From: an uncultured Methanobrevibacter sp.
GTDB lineage: Archaea; Methanobacteriota; Methanobacteria; Methanobacteriales; Methanobacteriaceae
Direction: 5' to 3'
Assembly (NCBI RefSeq): GCF_902801725.1
Contig: NZ_CADCJB010000008.1
Span: forward strand, 1-53,203
DNA: 53,203 nucleotides
Part shown: positions 29,059-37,365 of the stretch, piece by piece
Layout of the letters: every line of letters begins with the position of its first letter
How positions within the stretch are numbered: position 1 is the stretch's first letter
Notes under the pieces: model-generated
Seen by the model: the letters and a program-made list of their open reading frames with translations, nothing else
Databases searched by the model: none
Told to the model about the DNA's origin: nothing
Made by a program: the position numbers and the translations under genes

Positions 29059-29221
29059 AATATCCAAAAAAATAAATTGATTAATCTAAATTTTAAATTT
29101 TAAATGTTAAATAATTTGTGCAACAATGATATGGGGCCACTTACTCCACACGAATATTAAATATTGATGTTTGTTGCTCAAATAAGATTTTCACGAAGAA
29201 ACTAATTTTAAGATGGAGGTG

Positions 29222-29263
29222 ATGAATATGTTGAATAGCAAGTGGCACACACATCAAAACTAA
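29222..29263 (+). CDS. Possible 11-13 residue micro-ORF
   Basis: ATGs at 29222 and 29228 follow a strong GGAGGTG sequence and open a frame ending at TAA, giving MNMLNSKWHTHQN. The codons AGTGGCA and a TGCCAC just after the stop form an inverted repeat. No gene lies downstream on this strand for it to lead, so it may be chance; it is recorded only because the ribosome-binding site is stronger than for many real genes here. Confidence 0.15.
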   Translation: MNMLNSKWHTHQN

Positions 29264-29349
29264 TTATATGCCACCTAATTAATAAACTAATGCTTTTTAA
29301 GACAACAATATTAATTTAAATACGATAAATTGCTTTAAAAATAGAAAAA

Positions 29350-30132
29350 TTAGAAGAAATATAATGCTGATGCCATAAACAGCAATGCCATCAATCGACC
29401 GACTTCATTGCTCATTCCCAAAACGTCACCATTGGCAAGCACAAAATTTCTTCTTGCAACAAGAGCTATTATTATTCCGGAAAACATGGCTCCCAAAACA
29501 CCAAGAACACCAACAACGCCACCCAACAAAAAGGAAATTGCGCAAACAAGAACTGTTGATATCAGATAGTTTGAAGGAGTGGTTTCAAACATGAAATAGC
29601 TTCCGATTCCTGGAGTCAGCGGTTTGGATAAAAGTGCTGTCGTAAGAAGAGAAGTCTTTGCAACCATTTCACAGATGACAATTCCAAATAGGAATTTATA
29701 AGCCAAAATATTATATAACCCTGCCACTGTCAAACTGGCAACCAAAAATAATGTTGCAACGCCACCTGCACCGACAGAAGGATCCTTCATCACTCCGATT
29801 TTGCGTTCAGGATCTCCATGAACCATAACCCCATCTGCCATGTCCATTACACCATCCAAATGATTATAACCCGTAATAATCATCAAAAATGCATAAACTA
29901 TCGCTGCTGTGAAAAATAAATTCAAATGCAAGAAATTCAGACAGACATAACCGCATATTCCTGCCAGAACACCTATGAACAGGTGAAGAAACGGCCAGCA
30001 CCATGTCAATTTGGTCATGTATTCTATTGAAGTGTAAACGTGAATAGGCAATATTGTTGAAAATGTCAAAAGACCCAACAGGGACTTGACCGGTGAGAAC
30101 TCCTCATCCTCAAAATAGCTATCATCTTCCAT
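29350..30132 (-). CDS. cobS: Adenosylcobinamide-GDP ribazoletransferase (cobalamin synthase)
   Basis: Integral membrane enzyme joining AdoCbi-GDP to alpha-ribazole in the last steps of cobamide synthesis. The signature GYNHLDGVMDMADGVMVHGDPERK (around residue 95) has the metal-binding aspartates. At least six hydrophobic segments are present, and the length of 260 aa is normal. The ATG at 30130-30132 lies 7 nt after GAGG; a nearer ATG two codons upstream is too close to it. It overlaps nothing after this choice but sits 2 bp from the cobZ-like gene, so coupling is likely. Confidence 0.94.
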   Translation of the reverse strand: MEDDSYFEDEEFSPVKSLLGLLTFSTILPIHVYTSIEYMTKLTWCWPFLHLFIGVLAGICGYVCLNFLHLNLFFTAAIVYAFLMIITGYNHLDGVMDMADGVMVHGDPERKIGVMKDPSVGAGGVATLFLVASLTVAGLYNILAYKFLFGIVICEMVAKTSLLTTALLSKPLTPGIGSYFMFETTPSNYLISTVLVCAISFLLGGVVGVLGVLGAMFSGIIIALVARRNFVLANGDVLGMSNEVGRLMALLFMASALYFF

Positions 30133-30134
30133 AA

Positions 30135-31211
30135 TCATTCCTCAAATATTTTAGATATGCATCCGGCTATCAAACCCGCAAATATATCCTCCAAAACTGG
30201 AGGCAATCCATAAATTATGCCAGGTTTTGCTTCGTCATATCGTTTGAAATTAAAAGTTGCTTTTGTTCCTGCAATCTGATTTGAAATGGCCATACCCAAT
30301 ACATCATCAGCATACAAATAAGCCGAACCGTCACTTAAATCAAATTCCCTTATGCGGTTTCCGGTTAAGTCCTGTTCAGTTCTCATTGCAGCTACAATCA
30401 GTGCAATAACATTGATATCAGTTAAAGACTTGAAAATTTGAGACTTCATCTTTTCCTTCAGCTCATCAGTAACTTCATCATCATCAACAAGCTCCATTCC
30501 TGCATCGACCAAATCCCCAATAAGAATTCCCTCAGCAACAAAATAATCCAGAATTCCGAAAGTTAAATCAAGTCTTTCGAAGGCATCCTCAATGCTGATT
30601 TCAACTGCATCTTCAATGCGAATCCTCAATTCATCGAAATCGACCTCATCATATTCTGCATTGTTTATGTCCAGGCTTTTGGAATCACTTTGAGGGACAT
30701 TTGACAAAACTGCAAGAAAATCATCAGTATTCAATATGTTTTGAATGTGGAGAGGCAAAGCCATATTAGCCAATACCTTCGCCTTGACATTGGCAATTAT
30801 CTTAAATATCCTAAGCAGATTCCTTGGAGACAATACCTTATCAACATATAAAACGTGACTCAGATTAATTCTTGCATCATGAAAACCCTTGGGAGAATTG
30901 GCAACTTTCAAATGATTTGTGAACTCTTCAACGACAACATCGTTTGCCATGAATGTGAAAAGGGTCAAATCACCATAAGTATTTTTAAAATAATTGAGGG
31001 ATTCAGTTGCCTGGGCAATGTATGAACCTTGAGACCCGTTGAAAACTTCAGCCCTTTTGGCTGTTGACTTGAAATCATCCTTAGCCTTGACTATGTTGAC
31101 ATTTTCAACAATATCAATTCCATCACCGACAGTGAAATCACTGAAAGCCAAAAAATGATTTGGATTGTTAATGCAAATTCCATAATCCTTTTCAATGATA
31201 TCAATTTTCAT
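30135..31211 (-). CDS. cobZ: CobZ-like alpha-ribazole phosphatase with an extra N-terminal domain
   Basis: 358 aa. The C-terminal part (about residues 225-358) matches the PgpA-related CobZ phosphatase pattern as I know it: [66 protein letters not shown]. CobZ removes phosphate from alpha-ribazole phosphate. The first 220 residues are not recognised. A fusion of an adenosylcobinamide hydrolase (CbiZ) and CobZ is known as CbiS, but I do not see clear CbiZ motifs. Adjacency to cobS, which uses alpha-ribazole, supports the role. PgpA-type phospholipid phosphatase is the alternative. Confidence 0.7.
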   Translation of the reverse strand: MKIDIIEKDYGICINNPNHFLAFSDFTVGDGIDIVENVNIVKAKDDFKSTAKRAEVFNGSQGSYIAQATESLNYFKNTYGDLTLFTFMANDVVVEEFTNHLKVANSPKGFHDARINLSHVLYVDKVLSPRNLLRIFKIIANVKAKVLANMALPLHIQNILNTDDFLAVLSNVPQSDSKSLDINNAEYDEVDFDELRIRIEDAVEISIEDAFERLDLTFGILDYFVAEGILIGDLVDAGMELVDDDEVTDELKEKMKSQIFKSLTDINVIALIVAAMRTEQDLTGNRIREFDLSDGSAYLYADDVLGMAISNQIAGTKATFNFKRYDEAKPGIIYGLPPVLEDIFAGLIAGCISKIFEE

Positions 31212-31297
31212 GTTATGACCTAATAATGTTATACATATAGTATATTAATTATTTAATTTAAATTTTATATCATATTACTTTCAAAGGAAATTTTAAC

Positions 31298-32467
31298 ATG
31301 ACAATTATTATTGACCCTCAATCCAGCGGAATAGCTGGAAACATGATTATTGGAGCCCTGGTTGATTTGGGTGCTGATAAAAATAAACTAAAGGAAATAA
31401 TGGAAAAATCCGCCAGACCGTTCGGCGAGGTTGAAGTGAGCTTCAGCAAGGTTTCAAAACATGGAATCGATTCGACATACTGCCATGTCAAAATGACCGA
31501 AAAGTCACCTTCGCTAAACTATCCAGAATTCATCGAAAAGATTGGAAATCTGGAATTGGATGAAAACATCAGAAAAACTTCAATAAGAGTATTTGAAAGA
31601 ATAGCCAAAGCGGAAGCAAAAGTTCATGGGAAAACCATGGACACCATACATTTTCATGAAGTCGGAGCAAGCGATGCTGTAGCTGACGTGATAGGGTCAA
31701 TATCCGCATACTATTCACTTAACCTGAATAATCAAAAAATAATTGGCCTTCCAATTGCCGTTGGAGGGGGCAGGATAGAAACTGCACATGGAACAATACC
31801 TGTTCCAGCCCCTGCAGTTTTAGAAATTCTAAAAGATGCAAATATTGTTGGAGGCCCTGTTGAAAGCGAACTTGCAACACCTACCGGCAGTGCAATCTAT
31901 GCAGAAATATGTGATGAGATAAGGGAATTCATTCCAAAAGCAAAGCCTAAAAAAGTAGGATACGGAGCAGGAAAAAAGGATTTTGACCATCCTAATGTTT
32001 TAAGAATTATAGAAACTTCAGACATTAGCGAAAGTGATGAAATAGATGTTATCGAAACAAATCTTGACCACTTAACCGGCGAAGAGTTAGGATATCTTTT
32101 CGACAAGCTATTGAATGAAGGGGCGAGTGATGTTTCAATCACCCCAATAATCATGAAAAAGAACCGCCAGGGAAGCCTTTTGAAAGTAATCTCTCCAAGA
32201 AAAAACAGAGACAAGCTTATTGATGTCATTTTTAAAGAAACAGGAAGTTTGGGAATCCGAATAGCGCCAAACTTGCATCGCGGAATTGCAAAAAGAGAAT
32301 TTGTTAAAAAGGAATATGATATTAATGGAGAGCTGTTTGAAGTTACATTCAAAAACGGTTATGTCAACGGAGAGCTAATCTCATCAAGAGCAGAATATGA
32401 AGACTTAAAAAAGATTGCTGAAAAAACAGGCATCCCATTAAGAAAAGTTAGGGATTTGATAAAATGA
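31298..32467 (+). CDS. larC: Nickel-pincer cofactor biosynthesis protein LarC (DUF111)
   Basis: 389 aa. Family segments: GIAGNMIIGALVDLGAD near the N-terminus, TIHFHEVGASDAVADVIG, PIAVGGGRIETAHGTIPVPAPAVLEIL, and in the C-terminal half ETNLDHLTGEELGYLFDKLL and GSLGIRIAPNLHR. LarC inserts nickel into the pyridinium dithiocarboxylate mononucleotide cofactor of lactate racemase-type enzymes. larB and larE are not nearby. Read as one continuous frame, with no programmed frameshift as in some bacteria. RBS AAAGGA. Overlaps queC by 4 nt. Confidence 0.92.
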   Translation: MTIIIDPQSSGIAGNMIIGALVDLGADKNKLKEIMEKSARPFGEVEVSFSKVSKHGIDSTYCHVKMTEKSPSLNYPEFIEKIGNLELDENIRKTSIRVFERIAKAEAKVHGKTMDTIHFHEVGASDAVADVIGSISAYYSLNLNNQKIIGLPIAVGGGRIETAHGTIPVPAPAVLEILKDANIVGGPVESELATPTGSAIYAEICDEIREFIPKAKPKKVGYGAGKKDFDHPNVLRIIETSDISESDEIDVIETNLDHLTGEELGYLFDKLLNEGASDVSITPIIMKKNRQGSLLKVISPRKNRDKLIDVIFKETGSLGIRIAPNLHRGIAKREFVKKEYDINGELFEVTFKNGYVNGELISSRAEYEDLKKIAEKTGIPLRKVRDLIK

Positions 32468-33141
32468 AAAAGGCAATTTCAGTATTGTCCGGAGGTCTTG
32501 ACTGCACCGTTGCAACAAGTGTCTATGCAAAAGACTATGAAATTCATGCCATTACTTTTGATTACGGGCAAAAGAGCTTTAAAAGAGAACTTGAAGCTTC
32601 AAAAGAAATATGCGAAAAAATGGGATTTGAACATCACGTGATTGACCTACCATGGCTGGCACAAATCAGCAATTCAAGCCTGAATACTGATGAAGACATC
32701 CCAGAAATCAACGAAGACGAACTGGACAATCTGGAAAAAAGCAAAGAAACCGCAGACAGTGTCTGGGTTCCTGCAAGAAATATGGTGTTTACTTCCATTG
32801 CAACATCCTTCGCCGAAAGCATTGGTGCAGAGATAATAATCGTCGGATGGGATGCTGAAGAAGCCGCAACGTTTCCAGACAATTCCAAAGAATTCATGAA
32901 CGCATTCAATGAATTGATAGGAATCGGCTCTCCTGGAAACATAAGAATTGAAGCACCGGCCATTGATTTGAATAAAGAGGAAATTGTTAAACTGGGCCTG
33001 GAATTTGATGCTCCAATGGAACTAAGTTATTCATGTTATGCAGGCAGGCAAAAACACTGCGGCGTCTGCGAAAGTTGCATGAGGCGGAAACGAGCATTCA
33101 AAAAATTGGGAATAAAAGATTTAACCGAATATGAAAAATAG
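32464..33141 (+). CDS. queC: 7-cyano-7-deazaguanine synthase (preQ0 synthase)
   Basis: ATP-dependent conversion of 7-carboxy-7-deazaguanine to preQ0, the precursor of archaeosine in archaeal tRNA. PP-loop SVLSGGLDCTVATSV near residue 7-20; the usual Ser after SGGLD is Cys here. ITFDYGQKS and VWVPARNMVF are typical. Zinc cysteines are in YSCYAGRQKHCGVCESCMRRKRAF. Length 225 aa is normal. It begins within the larC stop (ATGA) and ends flush against the convergent VWA gene. Confidence 0.95.
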   Translation: MKKAISVLSGGLDCTVATSVYAKDYEIHAITFDYGQKSFKRELEASKEICEKMGFEHHVIDLPWLAQISNSSLNTDEDIPEINEDELDNLEKSKETADSVWVPARNMVFTSIATSFAESIGAEIIIVGWDAEEAATFPDNSKEFMNAFNELIGIGSPGNIRIEAPAIDLNKEEIVKLGLEFDAPMELSYSCYAGRQKHCGVCESCMRRKRAFKKLGIKDLTEYEK

Positions 33142-33759
33142 CTAATCGTACTTTCTTAAATCCTTTTTCCAATCAACATCATCCAAGTCCATGCTTTCCC
33201 CACTTCTCATACGGTCGCTGAAACATGCAACTGAACAGTACATGTCTTCAACCCCCTGTTGGGATTTTTCATAATTGGCAATTCTTGATTTTTTGAATCC
33301 AATTGACCCCGCTTCGGAGTATGAATCAATATCCGCACCGATGAAAATGAATTCCCAACTGTGGCTGTTTATCATGTTTTTAATCTGGGACTTTGAAAAT
33401 TCCACAGAAGCATTTTCCATTCCGTCAGTCATTACGACAAACAGCACATTGTTTTCAATTTTGCTGTTCAATGAGGTAATTGTCTTTCCGATTGCATCCA
33501 AAAGTGCGGTTGAACCTCTTACATAATATTCATTGGATGTCAATGGTGAAACATCTCCAATTTCTTTTCTTTCATATAGCACTTCATATTGGTCATCAAA
33601 AAGAATTGTAGTTACTCTTGTATTGAACTCTTTGTTTTTTTCCTTTTCGATAAATGCATTGAATCCTCCGATAGTATCATTTTCAGATCCCCACATTGAT
33701 CCGCTTCTGTCAATTACAAAAATTAAATCCAAATCCTGGTTTTGAGATACTTTTACCAT
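33142..33759 (-). CDS. Von Willebrand factor A domain protein
   Basis: 205-aa cytoplasmic protein that is almost all one VWA domain. The metal-ion-dependent adhesion site is complete: D17-x-S19-x-S21 (FVIDRSGSMWGS), T84 (RGSTALLDAI) and D112 (VVMTDGMENAS). No signal peptide or membrane segment. It resembles TerY-type stand-alone VWA proteins; the partner is unknown. The ATG follows AAAGGAAGTG. It is separated by 149 bp from the winged-helix gene upstream. Confidence 0.88.
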   Translation of the reverse strand: MVKVSQNQDLDLIFVIDRSGSMWGSENDTIGGFNAFIEKEKNKEFNTRVTTILFDDQYEVLYERKEIGDVSPLTSNEYYVRGSTALLDAIGKTITSLNSKIENNVLFVVMTDGMENASVEFSKSQIKNMINSHSWEFIFIGADIDSYSEAGSIGFKKSRIANYEKSQQGVEDMYCSVACFSDRMRSGESMDLDDVDWKKDLRKYD

Positions 33760-33803
33760 AGCTTTTCACTTCCTTTAAAAATTTTTAGATTCTTCATGAA
33801 CTT

Positions 33804-33865
33804 TGTTAATAAGTTGTTAATAACTTACACACAATATATTAACTAAAACTAGTATATAAACATTT
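33804..33865 (-). promoter_or_regulatory. Promoter region of the VWA gene with repeated TTAATAA motifs
   Basis: The minus strand has TTTATATACTAG (about 33849-33860), a good TATA element. Just downstream, at about 33804-33828, the string GTTAATAA occurs twice on the plus strand and gives the imperfect palindrome AAGTTgTTAATaACTT. This could be an operator; the regulator is unknown, although the neighbouring winged-helix protein is a candidate. Confidence 0.35.
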
Positions 33866-33908
33866 CGAAAAAAAATAATGAAAAAATAAAAAAGTAGAAA
33901 AAAAGTAG

Positions 33909-34157
33909 CTATTCCAATTTATCGAGGATATCCAATCCTTCATCAGACAATCTGTAAAGACGGCCTTTCCTAACTTCAGGATTAATACACTCAACAAGTT
34001 CTTTTTCTTTCAATTGCCTCAATACATTGGATATGTGATTAGGTAAAATACCACTATCCTCCGCTATTTCTGTAGGCATCATAACATCTTTTTCAAGAGA
34101 CCTTATTACTTTCACTCTGTAAGAAGACCTATTAACATATTTCACTTTATCATCCAT
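33909..34157 (-). CDS. Small winged-helix transcriptional regulator
   Basis: 82 aa. Helix-turn-helix and wing: SLEKDVMMPTEIAEDSGILPNHISNVLRQLKEKELVECI followed by RKGRLYRLSDEGLDILDKL, the pattern of ArsR/MarR-like archaeal regulators. The ATG follows GGTGATTAG, 8 nt past the stop of the M48 peptidase gene, so the two are coupled. It lacks a sensor domain. Confidence 0.85.
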   Translation of the reverse strand: MDDKVKYVNRSSYRVKVIRSLEKDVMMPTEIAEDSGILPNHISNVLRQLKEKELVECINPEVRKGRLYRLSDEGLDILDKLE

Positions 34158-34165
34158 CTAATCAC

Positions 34166-35182
34166 CTAATCAAGTTTCTTTCCACAATTTGTACAGAACA
34201 AATCGCCAACATCTACCAAAGCCCCACAGTTTGGACATTTCAACTCAACTTCGAATTTGGCACCGCATTCAGTGCAAAACTTATCCTCCTTACCTGCAAC
34301 AGCACCACAGTTTTGACAATATTTTTTATCCTCGCTAATCAAATGAGACCTTTTAAATTCCTCTTTAGGTGTAGGAACCTCATTTAAAACCGGAGCTGAA
34401 TAGAAATCCTTCTGATTTTCAATTTCATTAATCAGTTCATTCATAACTGAAATTCTCTTATCGTCAGAAGGGTGGGTCGAGAAAAAATCATGGTCGTTAG
34501 GATTTCCGCCGGCCATGCTCTGCCAGAAACTAGGAATCTGCGAAATGTCATAGCCTGCCCAATGGATTATCATCATTCCCAGCTTATCAGCTTCCAATTC
34601 CTGGTCTCTTCCCCATGGATTCAGCAGGAAAAATTGGGAGCCTACGCTTGCAACATTGGTGGCTGCTCTTGTAAGGCTACCTACATCACCCAACCCAACA
34701 AGGTCTAAAGCAAAGCTACCAATCCAAACTGCAGAAGTAATGGCATTTTGAGCATTTTGAGCACTTATCTTAGTTCTGGAATGATCGAGAAGTGCATGAG
34801 CCATTTCATGACCTAAAATAAATGCGACCTTTTCTTCGCTATCTGCAACAGACAGTATGCCTGAAAACATTACTATCTTACCTCCGGGCATGCAAAATGC
34901 ATTTATGGTATTGTCTGCAATCAAATGAAAATCCCAGTCATAATAATCTTCAGTATAATCGCTCCTACCTATTTTGGAAAGATAATCCTCAACGGCACGA
35001 ATTAATCTGATTGCAACATTTCTAACCAACTGACCCTGAGGAGTATTGTCTAGAAGCCGGGATTGATTGATGAGAGAGTAATACTCATTATATGAGTCCT
35101 GCAGAAATTTATCATCATTTATTATATCGAAGTGGGATTTACCGGTAAACGGATTAACGGCACTCCGGTCATCTTTTGCCAT
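34166..35182 (-). CDS. M48 family metallopeptidase with C-terminal zinc ribbons
   Basis: 338 aa. The active site is LGHEMAHALLDHS (H125-E126-x2-H129), with the third ligand in QELEADKLGMM (Glu of EAD, about residue 197). Unlike HtpX it has no clear membrane spans and no signal peptide, so it is probably cytosolic and more like the Oma1/YcaL-type catalytic domain. The last 60 residues hold two zinc ribbons: CQNCG...CTECG and CPNCG...CTNCGKKLD. The ribosome-binding site is strong (AGGAGG). It leads the small winged-helix gene. Confidence 0.9.
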   Translation of the reverse strand: MAKDDRSAVNPFTGKSHFDIINDDKFLQDSYNEYYSLINQSRLLDNTPQGQLVRNVAIRLIRAVEDYLSKIGRSDYTEDYYDWDFHLIADNTINAFCMPGGKIVMFSGILSVADSEEKVAFILGHEMAHALLDHSRTKISAQNAQNAITSAVWIGSFALDLVGLGDVGSLTRAATNVASVGSQFFLLNPWGRDQELEADKLGMMIIHWAGYDISQIPSFWQSMAGGNPNDHDFFSTHPSDDKRISVMNELINEIENQKDFYSAPVLNEVPTPKEEFKRSHLISEDKKYCQNCGAVAGKEDKFCTECGAKFEVELKCPNCGALVDVGDLFCTNCGKKLD

Positions 35183-35261
35183 AACAAATCCTCCTATAAA
35201 TATATTGTTAATTTGTGTTTAAAAAGTTTTTTAATAGATAACAAACAAAAAGAAACACAAC

Positions 35262-35861
35262 ATGAAGAAAAAAATATGGATATTGCTCATAACTTTCTTT
35301 CTTATAAGTTCTGTCTGCGCCCAAAATGACATGGCAGTACAAATAAACGACATTGAATTTGAAATACCTTCAAAATATCAAGGTGGAAAAACAATCAACG
35401 ACAAATACAAATTAGATGACATATTTTCCATCAGGTGTATTGACGGAAATATACCGAAAAGCATTGGGCTTTGGGCATGCGAAATGGACCACAGTAAAAA
35501 CTTAACCATATCAGACCATCCGGTTAGGCATTACTGCCAATATAACAGTTACATTAAGAACAATCAGTCCCATGCATACTTCGCATCAGGAGATTCCATC
35601 TATGAAATTGTTTGGATAGGAAACGAAATTACACCGGACATAAACAACATGATTAAAAATGCGCCAAAATCAAATATCGATATAAATACATTCAATAAAC
35701 TCCTTGATAAATCCATTGAAACATACAAAAAAGAAAGAACAGAACAATTGAACAAAGATGGAGAGCATAATTATTTGGAATCGAAATACAACTCACAAAT
35801 TTCAAATGAAAAGCAAGACGACACACGATTGAAGGAAATTTTGTTGACTCGATATAATTGA
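35262..35861 (+). CDS. Secreted protein of unknown function
   Basis: 199 aa beginning with a signal peptide: MKKKIWILLITFFLISSVCAQ, with a plausible cut after VCA. The mature part is hydrophilic; a DDIFSIRCIDGN segment and SIYEIVWIGNEITPDINNMI are seen. It resembles short exported proteins common in Methanobrevibacter, but no family is recognised. No ribosome-binding site is visible, so the mRNA may be leaderless or weakly translated. Confidence 0.7.
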   Translation: MKKKIWILLITFFLISSVCAQNDMAVQINDIEFEIPSKYQGGKTINDKYKLDDIFSIRCIDGNIPKSIGLWACEMDHSKNLTISDHPVRHYCQYNSYIKNNQSHAYFASGDSIYEIVWIGNEITPDINNMIKNAPKSNIDINTFNKLLDKSIETYKKERTEQLNKDGEHNYLESKYNSQISNEKQDDTRLKEILLTRYN

Positions 35862-35930
35862 ACCAAATGAACCAATTGTGAAAAATTTTATATAATTAAA
35901 ACAATTAAATATTAAATAAATACATTTCAG

Positions 35931-35943
35931 TATTTATATAAAA
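35931..35943 (+). promoter_or_regulatory. TATA-box promoter of the DUF4012-like gene
   Basis: TATTTATATAAAA lies about 55 bp before the ATG at 35993. Transcription would begin near 35965 and give a short leader containing GCGAGTG as ribosome-binding site. Confidence 0.5.
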
Positions 35944-35992
35944 ATTACATGAATAATTTAATTTACATCAAAAATTAATGCGAGTGAATTAA

Positions 35993-36712
35993 ATGAATAG
36001 AACAAAAAAATTAATTATAGCTATTCTTGTCATTGTTCTTCTTGGTCTTGTCGCTGTAATCGCAGGATCATTATTCAGCGGTCCGGATTTGACTGCTGAA
36101 AGTAAGAATATACTTGTATTAGCTTCTGATAAAACTGAACAGTCCAATGGTGGAGTAGACATGGCATTTATGATTCGTTTAGAAAACGGGTCATTGAAAA
36201 ATTACACTCCAGTATATCCTGGAGGAATGACACACCCTACACAACCCGCACCGGGAGGTCTGGGAGGTAAAATGTTTATGCACGATTGCCTCTGGGACGG
36301 AGTAGATCAGGGTATGGATTATGCTAAAGAAATAGTAGAAGCCAACACTGGAATGAAAGCAGATGCTGTAGTTGTCGTATACGATGTAGCTGTAGACAGT
36401 GTTATTAATTCTGCCAGCCCACTTATAGTAGATGGTGAAGCAACCAACCTTACTGCGACAGAAATTATACGTCAAAACGACGCTTACCAAGGTTATCCTG
36501 GTAACGAAAACGTGCAAGGAAATATGTCTAGAGGAGATGCAGTAATGGTATTAGTAAAAGCACTTGTTAATGCTACAAAAGATCCAAATAAGAAAAATGC
36601 AATGGTACAAACAGCATTAAAAGAATATTCTAATGGAAACATCATAATGAAACCAGAAGGTTCATTCACCAGATTACTTGCTACAAAAGGATTTGAAAGT
36701 ATAGCCTCTTAA
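35993..36712 (+). CDS. Membrane-anchored DUF4012-like protein
   Basis: 239 aa. An N-terminal membrane anchor (about residues 7-29: LIIAILVIVLLGLVAVIAG) is followed by an external domain with NILVLASDKTEQSNGGVDMAFM, ADAVVVVYDVAVDSVI and VDGEATNLTATEIIRQN. This order of a 'GG' loop, an aspartate-bearing strand and the 'l-t-A-t-e' helix resembles DUF4012, a family thought to be related to LytR-CpsA-Psr proteins. The role is unknown; location suggests the cell surface. Terminator follows directly. Confidence 0.65.
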   Translation: MNRTKKLIIAILVIVLLGLVAVIAGSLFSGPDLTAESKNILVLASDKTEQSNGGVDMAFMIRLENGSLKNYTPVYPGGMTHPTQPAPGGLGGKMFMHDCLWDGVDQGMDYAKEIVEANTGMKADAVVVVYDVAVDSVINSASPLIVDGEATNLTATEIIRQNDAYQGYPGNENVQGNMSRGDAVMVLVKALVNATKDPNKKNAMVQTALKEYSNGNIIMKPEGSFTRLLATKGFESIAS

Positions 36713-36731
36713 TCTTTAAAGGATTTATTCA

Positions 36732-36747
36732 AATTCTTTAAAGAATT
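36732..36747 (+). terminator. Terminator after the DUF4012-like gene
   Basis: The 16-bp perfect palindrome AATTCTTTAAAGAATT begins 20 bp after the stop and is followed by seven T in a row. CTTTAAAG occurs once more just upstream. Confidence 0.5.
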
Positions 36748-36956
36748 TTTTTATTTATTTTTAACTTATTTTATTATTTGCAACATCTTTTTTCACAAAA
36801 ACATATTTTCAATAAGTTTATCTACATGCCACTGGAGAAAAAAGATTAAGATTATGACTCTTTAATAAAAATAACAAATAACATTCATTAAAGTAATGAA
36901 TATCAAAATACTTTCAAAATTATAAGCTTTGAAATTAAGAATTCGAATGGTTGAAA

Positions 36957-36977
36957 AATTATGAATTTTCCATAATT
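36957..36977 (+). repeat. Inverted repeat just before the tfoX-like gene
   Basis: Arms AATTATG and CATAATT with a 7-nt loop end 1-2 nt before the AGGAG ribosome-binding site of the next gene. It could be an operator or an mRNA hairpin that limits translation; it could also be chance in A/T-rich DNA. Confidence 0.3.
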
Positions 36978-36990
36978 AGGAGATTTGAAC

Positions 36991-37308
36991 ATGACCTCAA
37001 GTAAGGAATATCTGGAATATATACTGGAACAGCTGTCTGATTTAGATGGCATATCCTATCGGGCAATGATGGGAGAATACATCATATACTATCGGGAAAA
37101 GATTGTTGGAGGTATTTACGATGACCGCTTCCTCGTAAAGCCCGTAAACTCTGCAATGACAATGATGCCAGACGGCGATATGGAATTGCCATATGAAGGT
37201 GCAAAGGAAATGCTGCTCGTTAGTGATGTTGAAAATAAAGCATTTCTGGCAGAATTGTTGGAATCAATGTATGGGGAACTTCCAGCTCCAAAGAAAAAGC
37301 GTAAATAA
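36991..37308 (+). CDS. TfoX N-terminal domain protein
   Basis: 105 aa from the ATG at 36991, 8 nt after AGGAG (a TTG two codons earlier is less likely). SYRAMMGEYIIYYREKIVGGIYDDRFLVKPV is the core of the TfoX N-terminal domain, which in bacteria is part of competence regulator TfoX/Sxy. Stand-alone forms are widespread and of unknown function. The C-terminus is basic (APKKKRK). Confidence 0.85.
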   Translation: MTSSKEYLEYILEQLSDLDGISYRAMMGEYIIYYREKIVGGIYDDRFLVKPVNSAMTMMPDGDMELPYEGAKEMLLVSDVENKAFLAELLESMYGELPAPKKKRK

Positions 37309-37365
37309 CATTAGATTCCGCCAACAACTCTTCAAATTCTAATTTTTCTTTTTCTTATTAATTAT

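Noticed and set aside
29219-29290. Possible box C/D guide RNA (GTGATGA C box)
   Set aside because: No CTGA D box, no clear D' or C' pair and no closing stem within the expected length.
32464-32520. QueC pseudogene because of Ser to Cys in the PP-loop
   Set aside because: All other motifs and the zinc cysteines are intact and the frame is full length; the change is noted as odd but does not imply inactivity.
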